64,000 nt of DNA from Hypomesus transpacificus (lineage: Eukaryota; Chordata; Actinopteri; Osmeriformes; Osmeridae). A program made the translations under genes and the position numbers. Of the stretch, positions 1 through 13,000 are shown piece after piece (the stretch's first letter is position 1; each line of letters opens with the position of its first letter). Under the pieces are notes generated by a model. The model was not told the origin of the DNA. It ran no database searches and saw nothing but the letters and a program-made list of their open reading frames with translations. The stretch covers positions 14,765,507 to 14,829,506 of the forward strand of contig NC_061073.1 of assembly GCF_021917145.1 (NCBI RefSeq), written 5' to 3'.

Positions 1-598
1 GAAAGTCACAGGATATAAAGGGTTTACATGTGACCATTGTTGGGTTGCCTTAAAGTCCCACAGTGGCTTGTTATATTTTGGACTGCTTGACAGTACCAGA
101 TCCAGAGCCAATGCATTTATCTAAATATGATTTACAAAGCACAGGGGGACTGTGGATCTTTACTCATTAGGTCTCGGTAAACGCTGTCCCGGTATCTATT
201 TAGATGATCTCACATGATTCATGTATGGGTAAACAATGACCTACAAAAGAACCAACCAAATAAGGATATAGTAAACCATGATATGATGTAATAGTTCTTG
301 TAAACACCAATTGTATTATGCTTGAGAAATCTTAATTTCACAAAGTAAACCTTTTACATTGATTAATGACCCATCAAAACTACAAGCTTCTGAATAACAT
401 GTCGTCTAACCAATTGACAGCTTCTCTTCTCCCTCTGTCATGTTAATGCTATACTGAAACCCACTAATGTTGATTGTGGTCATACAAAACTGGTGCAGAT
501 AACGAGTGAAGATATGGTTAAAATCAGGTTTTGTTTCAGGATTGTGAAGTTTGAACAATGTTGTATTAATGACTTAACTGTAATTATTCCCCCTCCAG
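1..598 (+). other. znf143: znf143 last intron (partial)
   Basis: AT-rich sequence upstream of the last znf143 exon. I see no coding exon or recognisable repeat in it. Confidence 0.7.
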
Positions 599-682
599 CT
601 CAGTGACCAGCCCTCATTGGAAGAAGCCATCCGCATTGCATCAAGAATACAGCAAGGGGAGTCGCCAGACCTGGAAGATTGA
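599..682 (+). CDS. znf143: znf143, last coding exon (partial)
   Basis: The exon follows a pyrimidine-rich acceptor (CCCCCTCCAG, ending at 598) and encodes 27 residues, beginning [15 protein letters not shown] and ending GESPDLED before a TGA at 680-682. This acidic tail closely matches my memory of the C-terminus of ZNF143, the seven-zinc-finger activator (Staf/SBF) that binds promoters of snRNA and many mRNA genes and works in chromatin looping. The zinc fingers lie upstream of the window. Position supports the call: in human, ZNF143, WEE1 and SWAP70 are consecutive and in the same order. The phase of the exon's first base cannot be checked because the preceding exon is not here. The paralogue ZNF76 is less likely because it lacks this tail as I recall it. 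Confidence 0.85.
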   Translation, partial: LSDQPSLEEAIRIASRIQQGESPDLED

Positions 683-945
683 CACCAAGCCCAACCAGAA
701 TGGACTTTAAACCTATTAGCAAAGAGAGAACATGAAATCACGTCTTCCTCTATTTTCTAAGTCCGACTCATGTGAAGTGATCTTTTATGTGTATATAAGT
801 TTTGATAACTGGAACCTCCCGTTTGCATATCACATTGTCCAGACATGCTGAAAGGAGAAGTATTTCTAATATTTTATAGTGCACACTGCACTTGGCAATT
901 GTGTTTCTAAATAAATACATAAATAAAAGATGGTGACTGCTCATT
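683..945 (+). terminator. znf143: znf143 3' UTR and polyadenylation signals
   Basis: After the stop there are about 230 bases of 3' UTR ending in two overlapping-style poly(A) signals, AATAAA at 909-914 and 921-926. Cleavage is expected near 935-945. Confidence 0.7.
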
Positions 946-1356
946 TGGTTTGATAAAGCACAAACTGTCAGTTTACTTTGTCAACAAGTAAAAACTAAGC
1001 CAACAACTCCTAAAGCCAATGAAGTAGCCTACACAAAAATTCGGATCGCTTGACCACAATCTTAACGTTTTGATTTGTCTTGATCTCGAGATTTCCAGAT
1101 AGGCCTACATAGAGGCTACAGCTAATTATGAAAATCCATGTGGAAAGCGTCAGACGTGCTGGCAAGTGTACGCTCGCAACATGGGGGAGGTTTGGATAGA
1201 TAGTAGCAGCATGGAAAATAAATATGCTTTTTACTTTGAAAAACTTGATGAATAGCTAATAATAAATATTTAATAGGTTCTCAATATTATCCATTCCAAA
1301 CAAAAAACAGCCTTCAATAAAGTGCTTATTTTAATTTGACTTCATGAAAGGTTTCA

Positions 1357-1520
1357 TTCGCGCCAAATTGACGTTTCGGGTTTCGTGACGTAACCCTTGT
1401 GGAACGCCCCCTGTTTCAAACCCTCATGGTTCACTCTTATTGGCCATGAACTGGATCACTTGACCAACGGTCGCGGGAAGACCTCCACACCTTTGATAGG
1501 AGGAGTGAGTTATTTTCAAA
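1357..1520 (+). promoter_or_regulatory. wee1 promoter: E2F-like, CRE-like, inverted CCAAT and CHR-like sites
   Basis: Seen upstream of the wee1 start: TTCGCGCC at 1357-1364 (E2F-like), TGACGTAA at 1386-1393 (CRE/ATF-like), TTTCAAA at 1414-1420 and TTCAAA at 1515-1520 (reverse complement of the CHR core TTTGAA), and ATTGG at 1439-1443 (inverted CCAAT, NF-Y). This set is typical of cell-cycle-regulated promoters bound by E2F, NF-Y and DREAM/MuvB complexes. That it drives wee1 is inferred from position. The transcription start is not determined; it probably lies between 1450 and 1600. Confidence 0.5.
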
Positions 1521-1803
1521 CTATTTTGTAAACATGTAGAGCTACAGTTTTAAAGCTAAATCTCCAAACGATTATGTAATAGGTAAGCGACTGACCTCCT
1601 TTTTTGTTCTAGTACTGCCGTTGGATTGCATTCAGTGAGTATTTGAAGTGTTATATTTGGGTGTGTGATCTGGAACGTCAAGAATTGCCGTGCAGCCATT
1701 TTTCCCCCAAATAATTGACTTTTACTTATCAATTTGCTGCTGGCTAAACCTAGCTCACAAGCGAGTCGCTAACTAGCTTGCGTGGAATTTAGAATTAGCC
1801 ATA

Positions 1804-4800
1804 ATGAGCTACAGTTGCCGTCGACATGGAACTCCATCTCCAAATGTTCGACCTATTCGTCAAAAGTTACAGTTTGAGCCACTGAGTGACGGAGAGGAGG
1901 ACCCCGGCGTAGAGGATGGAAATAACAGCACTGGAGCGGAGTCTGGCTTTACGGAACTTGACTCGCCAATGCATCAGCGGCGTGAATCCACCGCAAAACT
2001 TGTCGACGGCAGCAGCCCTTTGAATCGGACTAGAGAAGAGGATGATGTGGAACTTTGGGACGAAGAAGGATTTGATTCCCCGTCACATCTACGTTCCCCA
2101 AGTCTCTCAATTTTAATGAAAGGCTCCCCGTCTCCACGGAAAAATTCTCGCCTGCATGGTAGTTCACCAGACCGGCCGTTTAATCAGGACGATAGCTCTT
2201 CACCTATCCCAGACTGTCCGGACACACCCCCGCACAAAACTTTTAGAAAACTTCGCCTTTTTGATACGCCACACACACCAAAGGTTTGTTTCTCACTTTA
2301 TTAAGTTTGCTGTTTGCCCCAGCTTGATTATTTAGGATTCTGAATTTGTTCACATCGTTTTAAATTGAGGTTAAGACCAGACATGTGGGTCGGTTAACGT
2401 TAAAGAAGATGTGGTGACCTGTTGGCACTTTCATATATTATAAATAGTTTAAAGAAACTTCAATTAGCCTACATTTATATTAATGCCTGGATGTCTTTGG
2501 CTAGTTGACATTTACATGGATGTAACGTGTCCTTATATCCTAGAATGTTTGTAAATTCAAGACCTTGAAAAATTTTGAAAATAGACGTAAATAAGACATG
2601 GGTCATTGAAAGTCTATAAACACACACATTTATAACGCATTTAAAGGTGTCGAAGTGTATATTTTTTCCATTATTTTTAAATGGTAATCATATAAATAAT
2701 TTCCTTTGCAGAGCTTGCTATCTAGAGCCAGAGACTGCAGCTCAGGATCCTCAAACAGGAGGGTAGCCCTGTTTAAGAATGCAGATGCCACAGGAAAATC
2801 TGGTTTGGACAGCAGCGGTAGCAGTAAGAGATGTCGGACTCCCATGGTCAACTTCAACCCTTTTACCCCGGATTCCCTCGATATCCAATCTGCCACCCTT
2901 CAAAAAAAGACCAGGAAGAGGGCCCACTGGAATGAGTATGTTCAGCTCTAGTGTTCGTCCACCATTGGGGGCATAGTGCATTGTGAATATCATTGCTACC
3001 GTCTGGTGGGTAAAATGTGTACTGTCTTTTCTTTTTGAACAGCTCCTGTGGTGAGGACATGGAAGCAAGTGATGCTGAAATTGAGGAAGAAATCTTACGC
3101 CCTCCTAAGGTATATTCTTTATTCATTCCTCAAATTCTGTTATTACAACAAAGGCTGAGATTGTATTTTCTTCTCATAAAGAGTAATGTGAAATAGTCTG
3201 CGGTGTGTAAGCTTTCTAATCGCTTTTTCTCTTTCTCCAGAGAATTACAATGATGGAGAGCAACATGATGTCCAGGTATGCCTCAGAGTTCCACGAGCTG
3301 GAGAAGATAGGCAGCGGGGAGTTTGGCGCTGTCTTCAAGTGTATCAAAAGGCTGGACGGTTGCATCTATGCCATTAAGCGGTCAAAGAAGCCTCTAGCTG
3401 GATCTGTAGATGAGTAAGTGAATCTTTTTTTTTGTAATTGTCAGTTTGAAAAGGAGGAACACTTCTGGAAAGGATGCAAATGTGTGTGTGTGTGTGTAGA
3501 GTCAGGAAAGGAAAACAACTGTAGCTCGTTAAATGGTATTGACGGATTATCCTAATGTCCCTCTCCATCGCAGGCAGAACGCTCTCCGCGAGGTGTATGC
3601 TCACGCTGTGCTAGGCCAGCACCCCCACGTGGTGCGGTACTACTCGGCATGGGCAGAGGACGACCACATGCTCATCCAGAATGAGTACTGCAACGGCGGC
3701 ACCCTGTCCGACGTCATCACAGAGAACGACAAGCGTCTCTGTTTCCTGACAGAGCTGGAGCTGAAGGACCTGCTGCTGCAGGTGACGCGCGGCCTGAAGT
3801 ACATCCACTCCACCCTGCTGGTGCACATGGACATCAAACCCAGTGAGTAGTCCAGGGAGTTCAACAGACGTGCTTGAACGATCTGAGTAACCGATGTGCC
3901 AGTACTAAACATTTCTTTCACCTGGAAGTGATGGAACCAATGTTCCTGTGTTTTTCAGAGCACACTTTTTTTTCTGTTGTCAGAAATTGTTCCAGATAAC
4001 GCATCAATAAGAAAGAAATGATCCAATTACCACCTCCTTGTGATAAATCGAGTTTGCTTTTTTTACTCTCTCTCTCTCAGGCAACATCTTCATCTCGCGC
4101 AAGACCATTGCCAGTGTTGATGAGTGTGAAGAAGACGATAATGGGGATGGATTGACCACCAGTGTTGTGTATAAAATAGGTACGGTCACACAGAGGTTCT
4201 TTTATTGCAGTTAATGATAACATTTGCTCTTCATTCTTAGTAGCTTTATAATCTTTGTGCCCAGCCTTGTTATTTAACTCTATGACTGAGTGCATTTAAT
4301 ATTCAGTCAATAATATCTTTTTATTCTAATCGCTATTGCTCAGGTGACCTTGGTCATGTGACGAGGGTGAACAATCCTCAAGTGGAAGAAGGTGACAGCA
4401 GGTTCTTGGCAAATGAGGTCCTTCAAGAGGTAAATTTTCTCTCACTCATAGTTTAATCTCACAGAGATTAAACTCTTTTCAACAGTTAAGAAGTATGCCA
4501 GTCACAAGTCTTGTATCTTATCTCTTTCTAATACAGTTGTATTTATTTATTTTTTGCTATAGAACTACAGTAACTTGATGAAGGCAGACATATTTGCTTT
4601 AGCCCTGACTGTGATCAGTGCCTCAGGGGTGGAGCCTCTACCCACCAATGGGGACAAATGGCACGAGATCCGCAAGGGGAAACTGCCTCCCATCTTACAA
4701 TCACTGTCTAAAGACTTCCTGGATCTGCTCAAAGTAAGAATCGATTTTGAAACTGTGCCATAGAGTTCATAAGACTTGGAGGGGTCCGTGTTCAAGGTGC

Positions 4801-5620
4801 TAACCCATCCTCTTCTCCTGCTGCAGCTGATGATCCATCCTGACCCTGTGAGACGGCCGTCCGCTTCTGATCTCATCAAACACCCGGTGCTTTTGACCGC
4901 CGCCAGGATGAGCGCTGACCAACTGCGAGTAGAACTCAATGCTGAGAAGTTCAAGAATGCCCTGCTTCAGAAGTAAGTCTATGATGTACAGTACAGTTCC
5001 AGTACCCAAAGTGGTGCGGCACAGCGAGTTGCACCATGGAAACCCCCCCCACACTGAGCTGGTGTTGGTGTGAATGCCCTATTAAGGTCCACTTCTTGAT
5101 TTCAGCCCTGATAACTTAACTGCAACCAACTTTCCTTTTTCTTTCTTTTTTTTACTATAACGGCAGCTGTAGTTTAAAAGTCTGTATAGCTTGCTAGGTT
5201 ACTGCTGTAAATGTTTGACCACTTTTCTGTGGACTTTGCACTTGCCTTTTTCTTTCAGCATTTAAAATACAACTGCACACATTACAATTGTATGGGGTGT
5301 AGGGGCAGTGTTCAAGCACCTTTTTAAAACAATAGATCTAGTTCTACAGGTTTAGGAACTTGGTCTGGCAAATGCTATTGTCTGCTCTTCATATAAATTG
5401 TGTCACGTTTGGGAGTTTCATCATTCCCAAATCTTACGGATGTTTCTTTGCTTTATTCCCTAGGGAGCTGAAGAAGGCCCAGATGGCCAAAGCTGTTGCT
5501 GAGGAGAAGTTTCTGTCCACAGACAGGGTTCTGACACGGTCAACAGTCCAACACAATCCCAGACCCTCCAGGCTTATTGGCAAGAAGATGAACCGGTCGG
5601 TCAGTTTGACCATTTATTGA
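1804..5620 (+). CDS. wee1: wee1, Wee1-like nuclear protein kinase (complete, 10 coding exons)
   Basis: Exons: 1804-2283, 2712-2935, 3043-3109, 3241-3413, 3574-3842, 4081-4179, 4344-4429, 4563-4733, 4827-4972, 5464-5620. All junctions are GT-AG and phases close to 623 aa (human 646). Wee1 is the nuclear kinase that phosphorylates Tyr15 of CDK1 and so blocks mitotic entry. The N-terminus is Ser/Pro-rich and acidic and carries the conserved [20 protein letters not shown] block (about 141-160). The kinase domain starts near 274: glycine loop [11 protein letters not shown] (280-290), AIK lysine 303, catalytic loop HMDIKPSN with Asp401, and the Wee-family DLG (439-441) in place of DFG. The C-terminal end [15 protein letters not shown] is as in vertebrate Wee1. 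The start is the first ATG of the long first-exon frame. Wee2 is unlikely because of this N-terminus and the position beside znf143 and swap70. Confidence 0.95.
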
Positions 5621-6660
5621 GAATGACTCAATACAAAATCATTCATGCCCTCCTAAGTAAGGTGCTGGTCCATCCTATGGCGCTGGATCATGGACTAAAG
5701 ATATCAATGGTATCCCTGGAGTATATTTTTAGATACAAGGAACACAGATTTCTCCTTAAGATTGAGAAATCTTGCCCATTGTCACGGAGAACATCCTTTG
5801 TCAGACCTGCAGTGGGTTATGAGTCAATGCTCCAGACTTGGTCAAAGGTATCAAGTAAGAATGACCTCTTCAACTTGACCAAGTGTACTGGACATGTCTC
5901 AAGACAAGTCTAGCCATTCCCGACAGAGATGCTGTAACTTTGTCAGTCCTAAAGTCACATAGACTCAAGGTTGGAAGGTTCTCCTGTCTTTCCGCCCTTT
6001 TTCTGTGAAGCCTAAACTTGCTCTTCAACAAAGTGGACCACAGCAAAAGCCTTTTCCTTGGCTGCTTCTGTCACATGCCTGGTGCCACAAGCTGGAGGCA
6101 ATCATTGTGGAGTCAAACAAGGAGAACCTGCTGCTATTCATGTTTGTCTGTTCAGTAGAGGTTGGTGGATTTGTTCATTTCCAACTGCTGCGAGTTGAAA
6201 TCCTTGGCTCTTAAGACAATGTTTCCTTTTGGAATCCTAATATGCATTTGTATATTTTGTTATCTTCTAAACTGATATCTATTTGAAATGGTGAATAGAT
6301 CATGTAAACAATTCTTAGTTCCGGTCTAATGAAATGATAAAGCATTTGTTGGCAACACTTCAACTAGTGAATATTGTTCAGGTTTGGTTCAATTAGAGGC
6401 GCTGACCCAGTCTGGCATTAAATAATCATTGTTCTGTTCTATGAGTCTTTGTGAATGGATGATGCATTCTTTCAAAAAACAGTTGCAGTGGGCCTGTCTA
6501 GTTCGACCTTGCACTGGAAAAATAATGCCCCTTTCTTAGCTCCTAAATAAATATTTCTATATTAATATAATATAGAAATTCTCATGAATTTCCATACCCA
6601 ACGTTTTGTTATTGTCAGTTCTTTTAATAAATTCCTGTCAAATTCATCTGTAGTGTCTCT
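5621..6660 (+). terminator. wee1: wee1 3' UTR with AATAAA signals
   Basis: A long AT-rich 3' UTR follows the stop. AATAAA motifs occur near 6545-6550 and 6636-6641; the second, followed by a T/GT-rich stretch, is the likelier end. Small open frames here (5617-6214) show no family resemblance and are treated as UTR. Confidence 0.5.
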
Positions 6661-7007
6661 TCTCATTGTCTATCTCATAATATGGGATTTGGTTATTCCA
6701 GGTAAACTAGTTTGCCATTAGAGGACATGGTTAAATGTTTTATTGCTTACACGTTAAATAATCACATCGGTATTCACATACCGCACTGAATGTTTATCAC
6801 TTGGGATAAAACTTGTTTAAGTTACGGGCGTCTGCCACAAACAAATGTAAATGCTTTTTTCTGGCGCTGAGCGGTGCTATATGCCCTTGATATTGTTTGA
6901 GTATCTGACAACATGTCATGTGACCTCAACTGAATTCTCCGTGAAGTTTTCAATATACAAGAGCGAGCGAAAACAGCAAGTGAGAGAGCATTGGCAAAAA
7001 CACACCG

Positions 7008-10000
7008 ATGGCACTACGAGACGAACTTCTGAAGTCAATATGGCATGCTTTTACAGCGTTGGATGTGGACAAAAGCGGAAAAGTGTCCAAATCCCAATTA
7101 AAGGTACGATTTACTGAATACTTTTGTGAAACCACTTGTTATCTGAACATCTCAGCAGATCAAAGGTTTAACAGTTCAGAATTTCCAATGAACATCCAAA
7201 TTACTTGTGTTTTCATGGGTATAAAAATCCTAAAAAACTAGGATTGTACATTTTTGCCTTTACCGTGGATGGTGGTTTATAATGTGTGAGAGACATAAAC
7301 GTGTCACTCGTGCGTATCAAGTGAATCAGTGGCTGTTTATTCAAATTCAAAGCTGTCTTATTTCTGGGTTAAATAACGAATAAAACGAATTTTAAGATTG
7401 ATCAATGTTCAAAGTGAATTGCGCAATCCGAAGTACGCCGATATAGACTTTTTGATTTTCTAAGCAGAAATACATGTAAATGAAACCTGAACCTGAAATG
7501 ACCATGTTCTGAAGTAAAATGTTACACATGAAATCCTCATAAGTCGTCTTCTGCCATTGTAGGTGCTGTCCCACAACTTATGCACAGTGATGCGGATCCC
7601 TCACGACCCAGTGGCTCTTGAAGAGCACTTTAAGGATGACGACGAGGGACCTGTTTCCAATCAGGGTTACATGCCTTACTTGAATAAGTTTATTCTGGAC
7701 AAGGTGACATAAACGATGCCTCGTAAAGTTATTGATCATACATTTTGGAGGTTTACTTTAAATAATTTTACTGCTTTGTATCTTTGAGAGCTTAGAATTA
7801 CTGTGATAATTAAGTGATTCATCATGAAGGGTTGGATGTCAATATAACTGGAAAGTTGGTGGCATCAAAATGGACATAACAAATTTGTAATGTTAGAAGA
7901 ATCAGAATAGGTAATGGGAAGTTTTTTCAGAGGACATTACGTCATAACTGCTTCTTTTTGACTTGCAGCCATGAGGAAATAGGGTAAGAGCACACAGTAA
8001 TGTTCATGAACCTGGCCTTTTTGTGACCAATGTCACCAGGCAGACTTGGGCGTTGGTCTGTCCACCTCCCCATTCACCACTGGGAAACTCCACCCTTTCT
8101 GACCCCTTGGTGTCACCCTCTTAACTGAATCACTTCTCTTGCAAGGCATTCTACCCTCATAACAATAATACATGTGACCAAGTACTACTACAGACAATAT
8201 GGTATGATATGACAGTATGTTCAGTACTGGATGACAAGAGTGTCCTGAAATGACTGAGTTGGTAAAAATCCAAGTGAATTTATTAACCAATCAAATTGCA
8301 TATGCAGTAGCCTAACAGTGAAAAACACTTGGGAAAACATTTTGGACACAGCGCGCACTGCCTGTGTGGAGCATGACATTCCTGTCACCCATTTGACCCT
8401 GTGCACTCTTGGAATGCATGGTTGATTAGGACCTTTTGTGACAGAGAAGGGGTCAAATAATGTGGAACAGAGACACAACCCCATTTTTTAGTCCGCAAAT
8501 ACATGACCTGCTTTTATTACATGCCACAAGGTTGCTATGGTTGGTTCATTTCTGTGTTCACGTTTTTCTCATATCCTCATACTTATTTATAGTTGGGAAA
8601 GTAGGGGTTGCTTGTTTCACCTCTTCTTTGGAAATTGTCTATATGTTTGTAGACCCAAGTGTTGCTGGTTTGCCATCTTTGTTTGAGCAGATCTAAAGTG
8701 TGTAAACATGTTATTACAATCCACAATGCAGACGTTAGTAGCTATAAATAGTTCACACGTTCTGTCTGCACAATAGATTTATTTCGACTATTTACTCTCC
8801 TCCTCTAAGTATGACCCAGATAAACAAGGGATATCTCTCTTTCTGTAGGTCTCTGTCTCCTTGACAATCCAAGGTCAGTGATAACAATGCCTGGAGACCT
8901 CTCTCTCTTCGCGCCAGTGCATGCTAATCAACATGTGTAGCTATGTGGAGTGGTAAGAGACAGCCTCCATTGCTGCGCATGCATTTACAAAGTCCCCATT
9001 GTCGAGGTGCAGAGAGTGGGTGAGTGGCATGGAGGAAGGAAAAGAGATTGAGAAAGAGGAGAGATACCACTACCACACTGCCTGTATTGACTTGTCTGGA
9101 AGGCAGAGAGAACTCGACGAGTACGACGACTTGACATGTCGATACAAGAAAGAAAGATAATCTGCTACGTTCACAACAGTGCTCTCTCCCCTGTCTGACT
9201 GCAAACACAGGATTTCTCAAGTTGCTCTCCGCTAAACGTTTGTTGACTCTTCTGTAACAAACTTCTGAGCCGAGATATCCGAACTGGCACAATTATAAAT
9301 ATATTGCCTGTTAATGGATCTTGGTCTTTTATTATCTATAAAGGCCATACCAGATTTCTCAGCCTTTTTATTAAGGTGTCGATCTATTGTGTTATTTGAA
9401 AGCATTATATTTCACACTCAGTGGTGAACGTCCTACTGGGACAGTTTGCTTACCCAGCGTTGCTTTTGGTACGAGATGTGCTCCTGTCCACATGATCACA
9501 CGCTGGACTTGCCAAGTCTCTATGGAAACGCTTGTATTTAGAGCTGAGGAGAAAACATTTCCCCTCCACCGCACTGATTGTAGCTTTTGTAAGGGCCTTT
9601 TCTCAACTGCTCTGAAATCTGAGCTTCAGAGAGAAAATACAATAAATATCCAATGTTGTCTGTTATTCACCTGTAAACAAGAAACAGTGTTCTACCTAGT
9701 TCAATTTAAATTGAGTGACCTACATGCCACCTGTTGTCATTGCTGTCATTTCCCTAAAGGAAGGTGCAGTGGCTGGAGCTTGTAGGTCTTATGGGCCTCT
9801 GTAGGTCCGTCTACGTAAACAACCTGACCAACTTCTTCACCCGCTGCAGGTCCAGGACAACTTTGACCGGCAGGACTTTAACAGGATGTGCTGGACCCTG
9901 TGTGCTCGCAAGAACCTGGATAGGAGCAACCTTCTCATCTCGGATGACAGTGCCTTCAAGATCTGGTGCATCTTCAACTTCCTGTCCGAGGATAAATATC

Positions 10001-13000
10001 CACTGACCATGGTCACTGAAGAGGTGAAATGCTTGGAAGGGCCTGTGTTCACATAAACAGAATCACCAAAAAAAAACACTAATCACCACTTATGTTAGCA
10101 GTGCACTTAAGTTATGTGTAGAGGTTGGGTTAATCATTTACACATTGTTTAGACCAGAGTTTCCTGGCTTCTACAAACTGGTTGTTTGAGTTACTTTGGA
10201 ATTAGGGACTTTAAATGATAAGGAAGAAATGCGATAAAGAATACAAAGACAATAAATAATGCTGTTTTTGTTCTTTACTGACAGAAACATGAGCATTCAG
10301 AATGAAGTGGAGAAGGGCGATTTAGCTCACAGTGCCTTATGGAAAAAATACTGTAGCGAAGATCCTTGTAGTGACCAGTATTGCTCAACCGCACACACAG
10401 AAAAGGAAGTTTGCAGCTTCCTGTTGAATTGAAGATTTATTGTTGATGCCAATTATACAACTAATGCACTAGTTGGGTTATAAATGGAAATGTGCACTGT
10501 TGTTTTTTATGAAATACTTTTGACTATGAAATAGATTAACATGGTATGTTCTTGCACGTTGATCAGATTGGATTCCACTGCATATGTGTATGTTTTTATA
10601 GGTGAATACTGATATTGAAATATCTTGATGTGTGTATCCATTAGATTGAGTACTTCCTACGGAAGCTGACCGATGCCATGGGGGGCAGCTGGGTTGAGGA
10701 AAGGTTCGAGGACTACAAGCTGGAGCTGAGTGCCAAGCAGCAGTGTCTGAATGCTTGGGAGCTGATCCACTTGGTGGGCACTGGGAGTTTCAGCAAGGGC
10801 ATGGACCACCAGACACTTTCCATGGGCATCACCGAGGTCTACCAAGAGCTGATCCTGGATGTGCTCAAACAGGTTCAACAGGCTTTGTTGTTTGCTTTCA
10901 TGTCTGTTCTAAAGCATAGTGGTCTATTATAATTGGTCACTCTAAAATTCTTTCGCTGTAATGTCTGCATTCCTGTCGTTGGGGGACGCCCCCCGACAAG
11001 TGTTTGCAATTGTTATTGACAAAAATACTGCACAAACCTATGTAGAGCGTTATCATAAAATAAAACTGAATTGGATAGAGAGTCACACATACCACAGCCA
11101 TATCTAATTGCTGGACACAATCTGAGATTAATGACATGATAGCCTGATTATGTCAGGAGTCAGAGAGTGTACTTCTCAGATGGTACGGTCCTCAGATGGT
11201 ACGGTCCTCTCACACTCAATGTTGGTCTCACCCTGGAGGGCTACATGATGAAGAAGGGCCACAAGAGGAAGAACTGGATAGAGCGTTGGTTCCTGCTAAG
11301 GCCCGACTCAGTTGCCTACTATGTGAGCGAAGACCTCTTGGAGAAGAAGGGGGACATCATGCTGGACGAGAACTGCTGTGTGGAGGTAAGAAAGCATTGT
11401 AATAAAGCCAATTGGAGTGATGTTTGTACCAAATTCCATATGAAGGCTTTCATTTTGGCTTTATAAAATATGATACTGAGAAACTGCTTGGCGTAAACTG
11501 AACCATAATTATTTGACCCTGGTCTGGTGTTCACATCATTTAAGTAGTATGCCTTTAAGACATTCAAAGGCTTATGCTTTCACCATCAGTCATTACCGGA
11601 TAAGGAAGGAAAAAAGTGCCTCTTCTACATCAAGTGCTCTGAGAAAAGTTTTGAGATCAGCGCATCGGATAAAAAGAGGAAGCAGGAATGGATTCAGGGT
11701 AAGAGATGGAAGGGGTCCGTCATTTTCAAACTCAAAAGTCAGCAGAAATCCTCTTGTCCATCATACGCTCAAAAATACTGTGTTGAATATTTAATAGTCA
11801 ATGACTCCCAATCATTTAAAATAGGTCAAGATTCAAAAAGCTTTATTGTCTAATATGTTGCCATGTTAGAACATTTTCTTTTGATTGAAGGCAGAGTGTG
11901 TGTGTGTGTGTGTGATGTTTCAGTAGAATGACTTTGTATATGTCTTGCATTGGGATGGGTTCTCTACACATGGATTATGTCTCCCATGATTATTTGTACG
12001 ATTAGCGTAGCATGTAAAACGGCCGGTTGACCCTTTCAGTCATCTCTTCTCAGCCATCCAGACGAGTGTTAGCCTGCTGAAGCTAGGCCGCCCAGCGCTG
12101 CATCGCGAGTCGCGCCTGAAGCGTCGCGAGCTCCGTCAGAAACAGCAGGCGGAGCAAGACGAGCTGGAGCTCAGGATGACGGAGCTGCAGACAGCCAATG
12201 AGAACAAGCAGCAGGAACTGGATGCCATGAGGAAGGTAAACTTCATTTGTAAAATGATTGACAGGCACAATGCAAACTAGGCTATATGAAGTAACGCAAT
12301 GTTATAATATCTTAAAGAATACAAATGTACCTTGAATGTACCCTGAATACATTTCTAACCTTGCACAGAAACATTATTACAATATATTTAGTTTTGACTG
12401 AAGACACACACGTCACAATGAGGTGTGCAAGCAAAAGTTCTTCACTTGTGGTCACATCATCAACTATTTCAATCTCAACCTCAAGAAGTGAAGCTTTGAG
12501 CAGATGTGATCTACAACATACAATGCAGCCGAGGCACAATCATCACACTTAACGTCAACAAGCTCACATTGTCTGATCATCCATTGTGCCACATTCATAG
12601 TGTATGGACCACACTGTCCCATTGAGGTCAGCCCTTGTCCCTGGTGCTCATCACCCTCGCTCCTACATGCCAGACCGATTTACACACAGATTGTTGACCT
12701 CTAAACCCTGGGTTTACATGTACACAATAAAACCTTCTGTCTCCAGATAGTCACCTCACCAACTTGCCCCAGTGATGCTGGAGTAAGAGAGGTCCTATGA
12801 ACAGTCACAGCTGTATTCATGTTCTGATGAGAATGAACGATGACGTTTCACAACCAAAGTTCCGCTGATACCTTCTTTTCTTTTCATGTGTGTATTAACT
12901 GTACCCCTCCGCTATTGGTCAGCAACTAGACGAGGCGGCAGCCAGCGCAGCAGAGGAGGAGCGCAAGCGACAGCAGACCCAGACAGAGCTCCAGGACCGC

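Noticed and set aside
2863..3126. Overlapping short frames around wee1 exons 2-3
   Set aside because: Shadows of the real exons, which are fixed by splice phase and homology.
5617..6214. Two plus-strand frames of 98 and 69 codons after the wee1 stop
   Set aside because: They lie in the wee1 3' UTR, have no family resemblance, and wee1 ends normally at LTIY.
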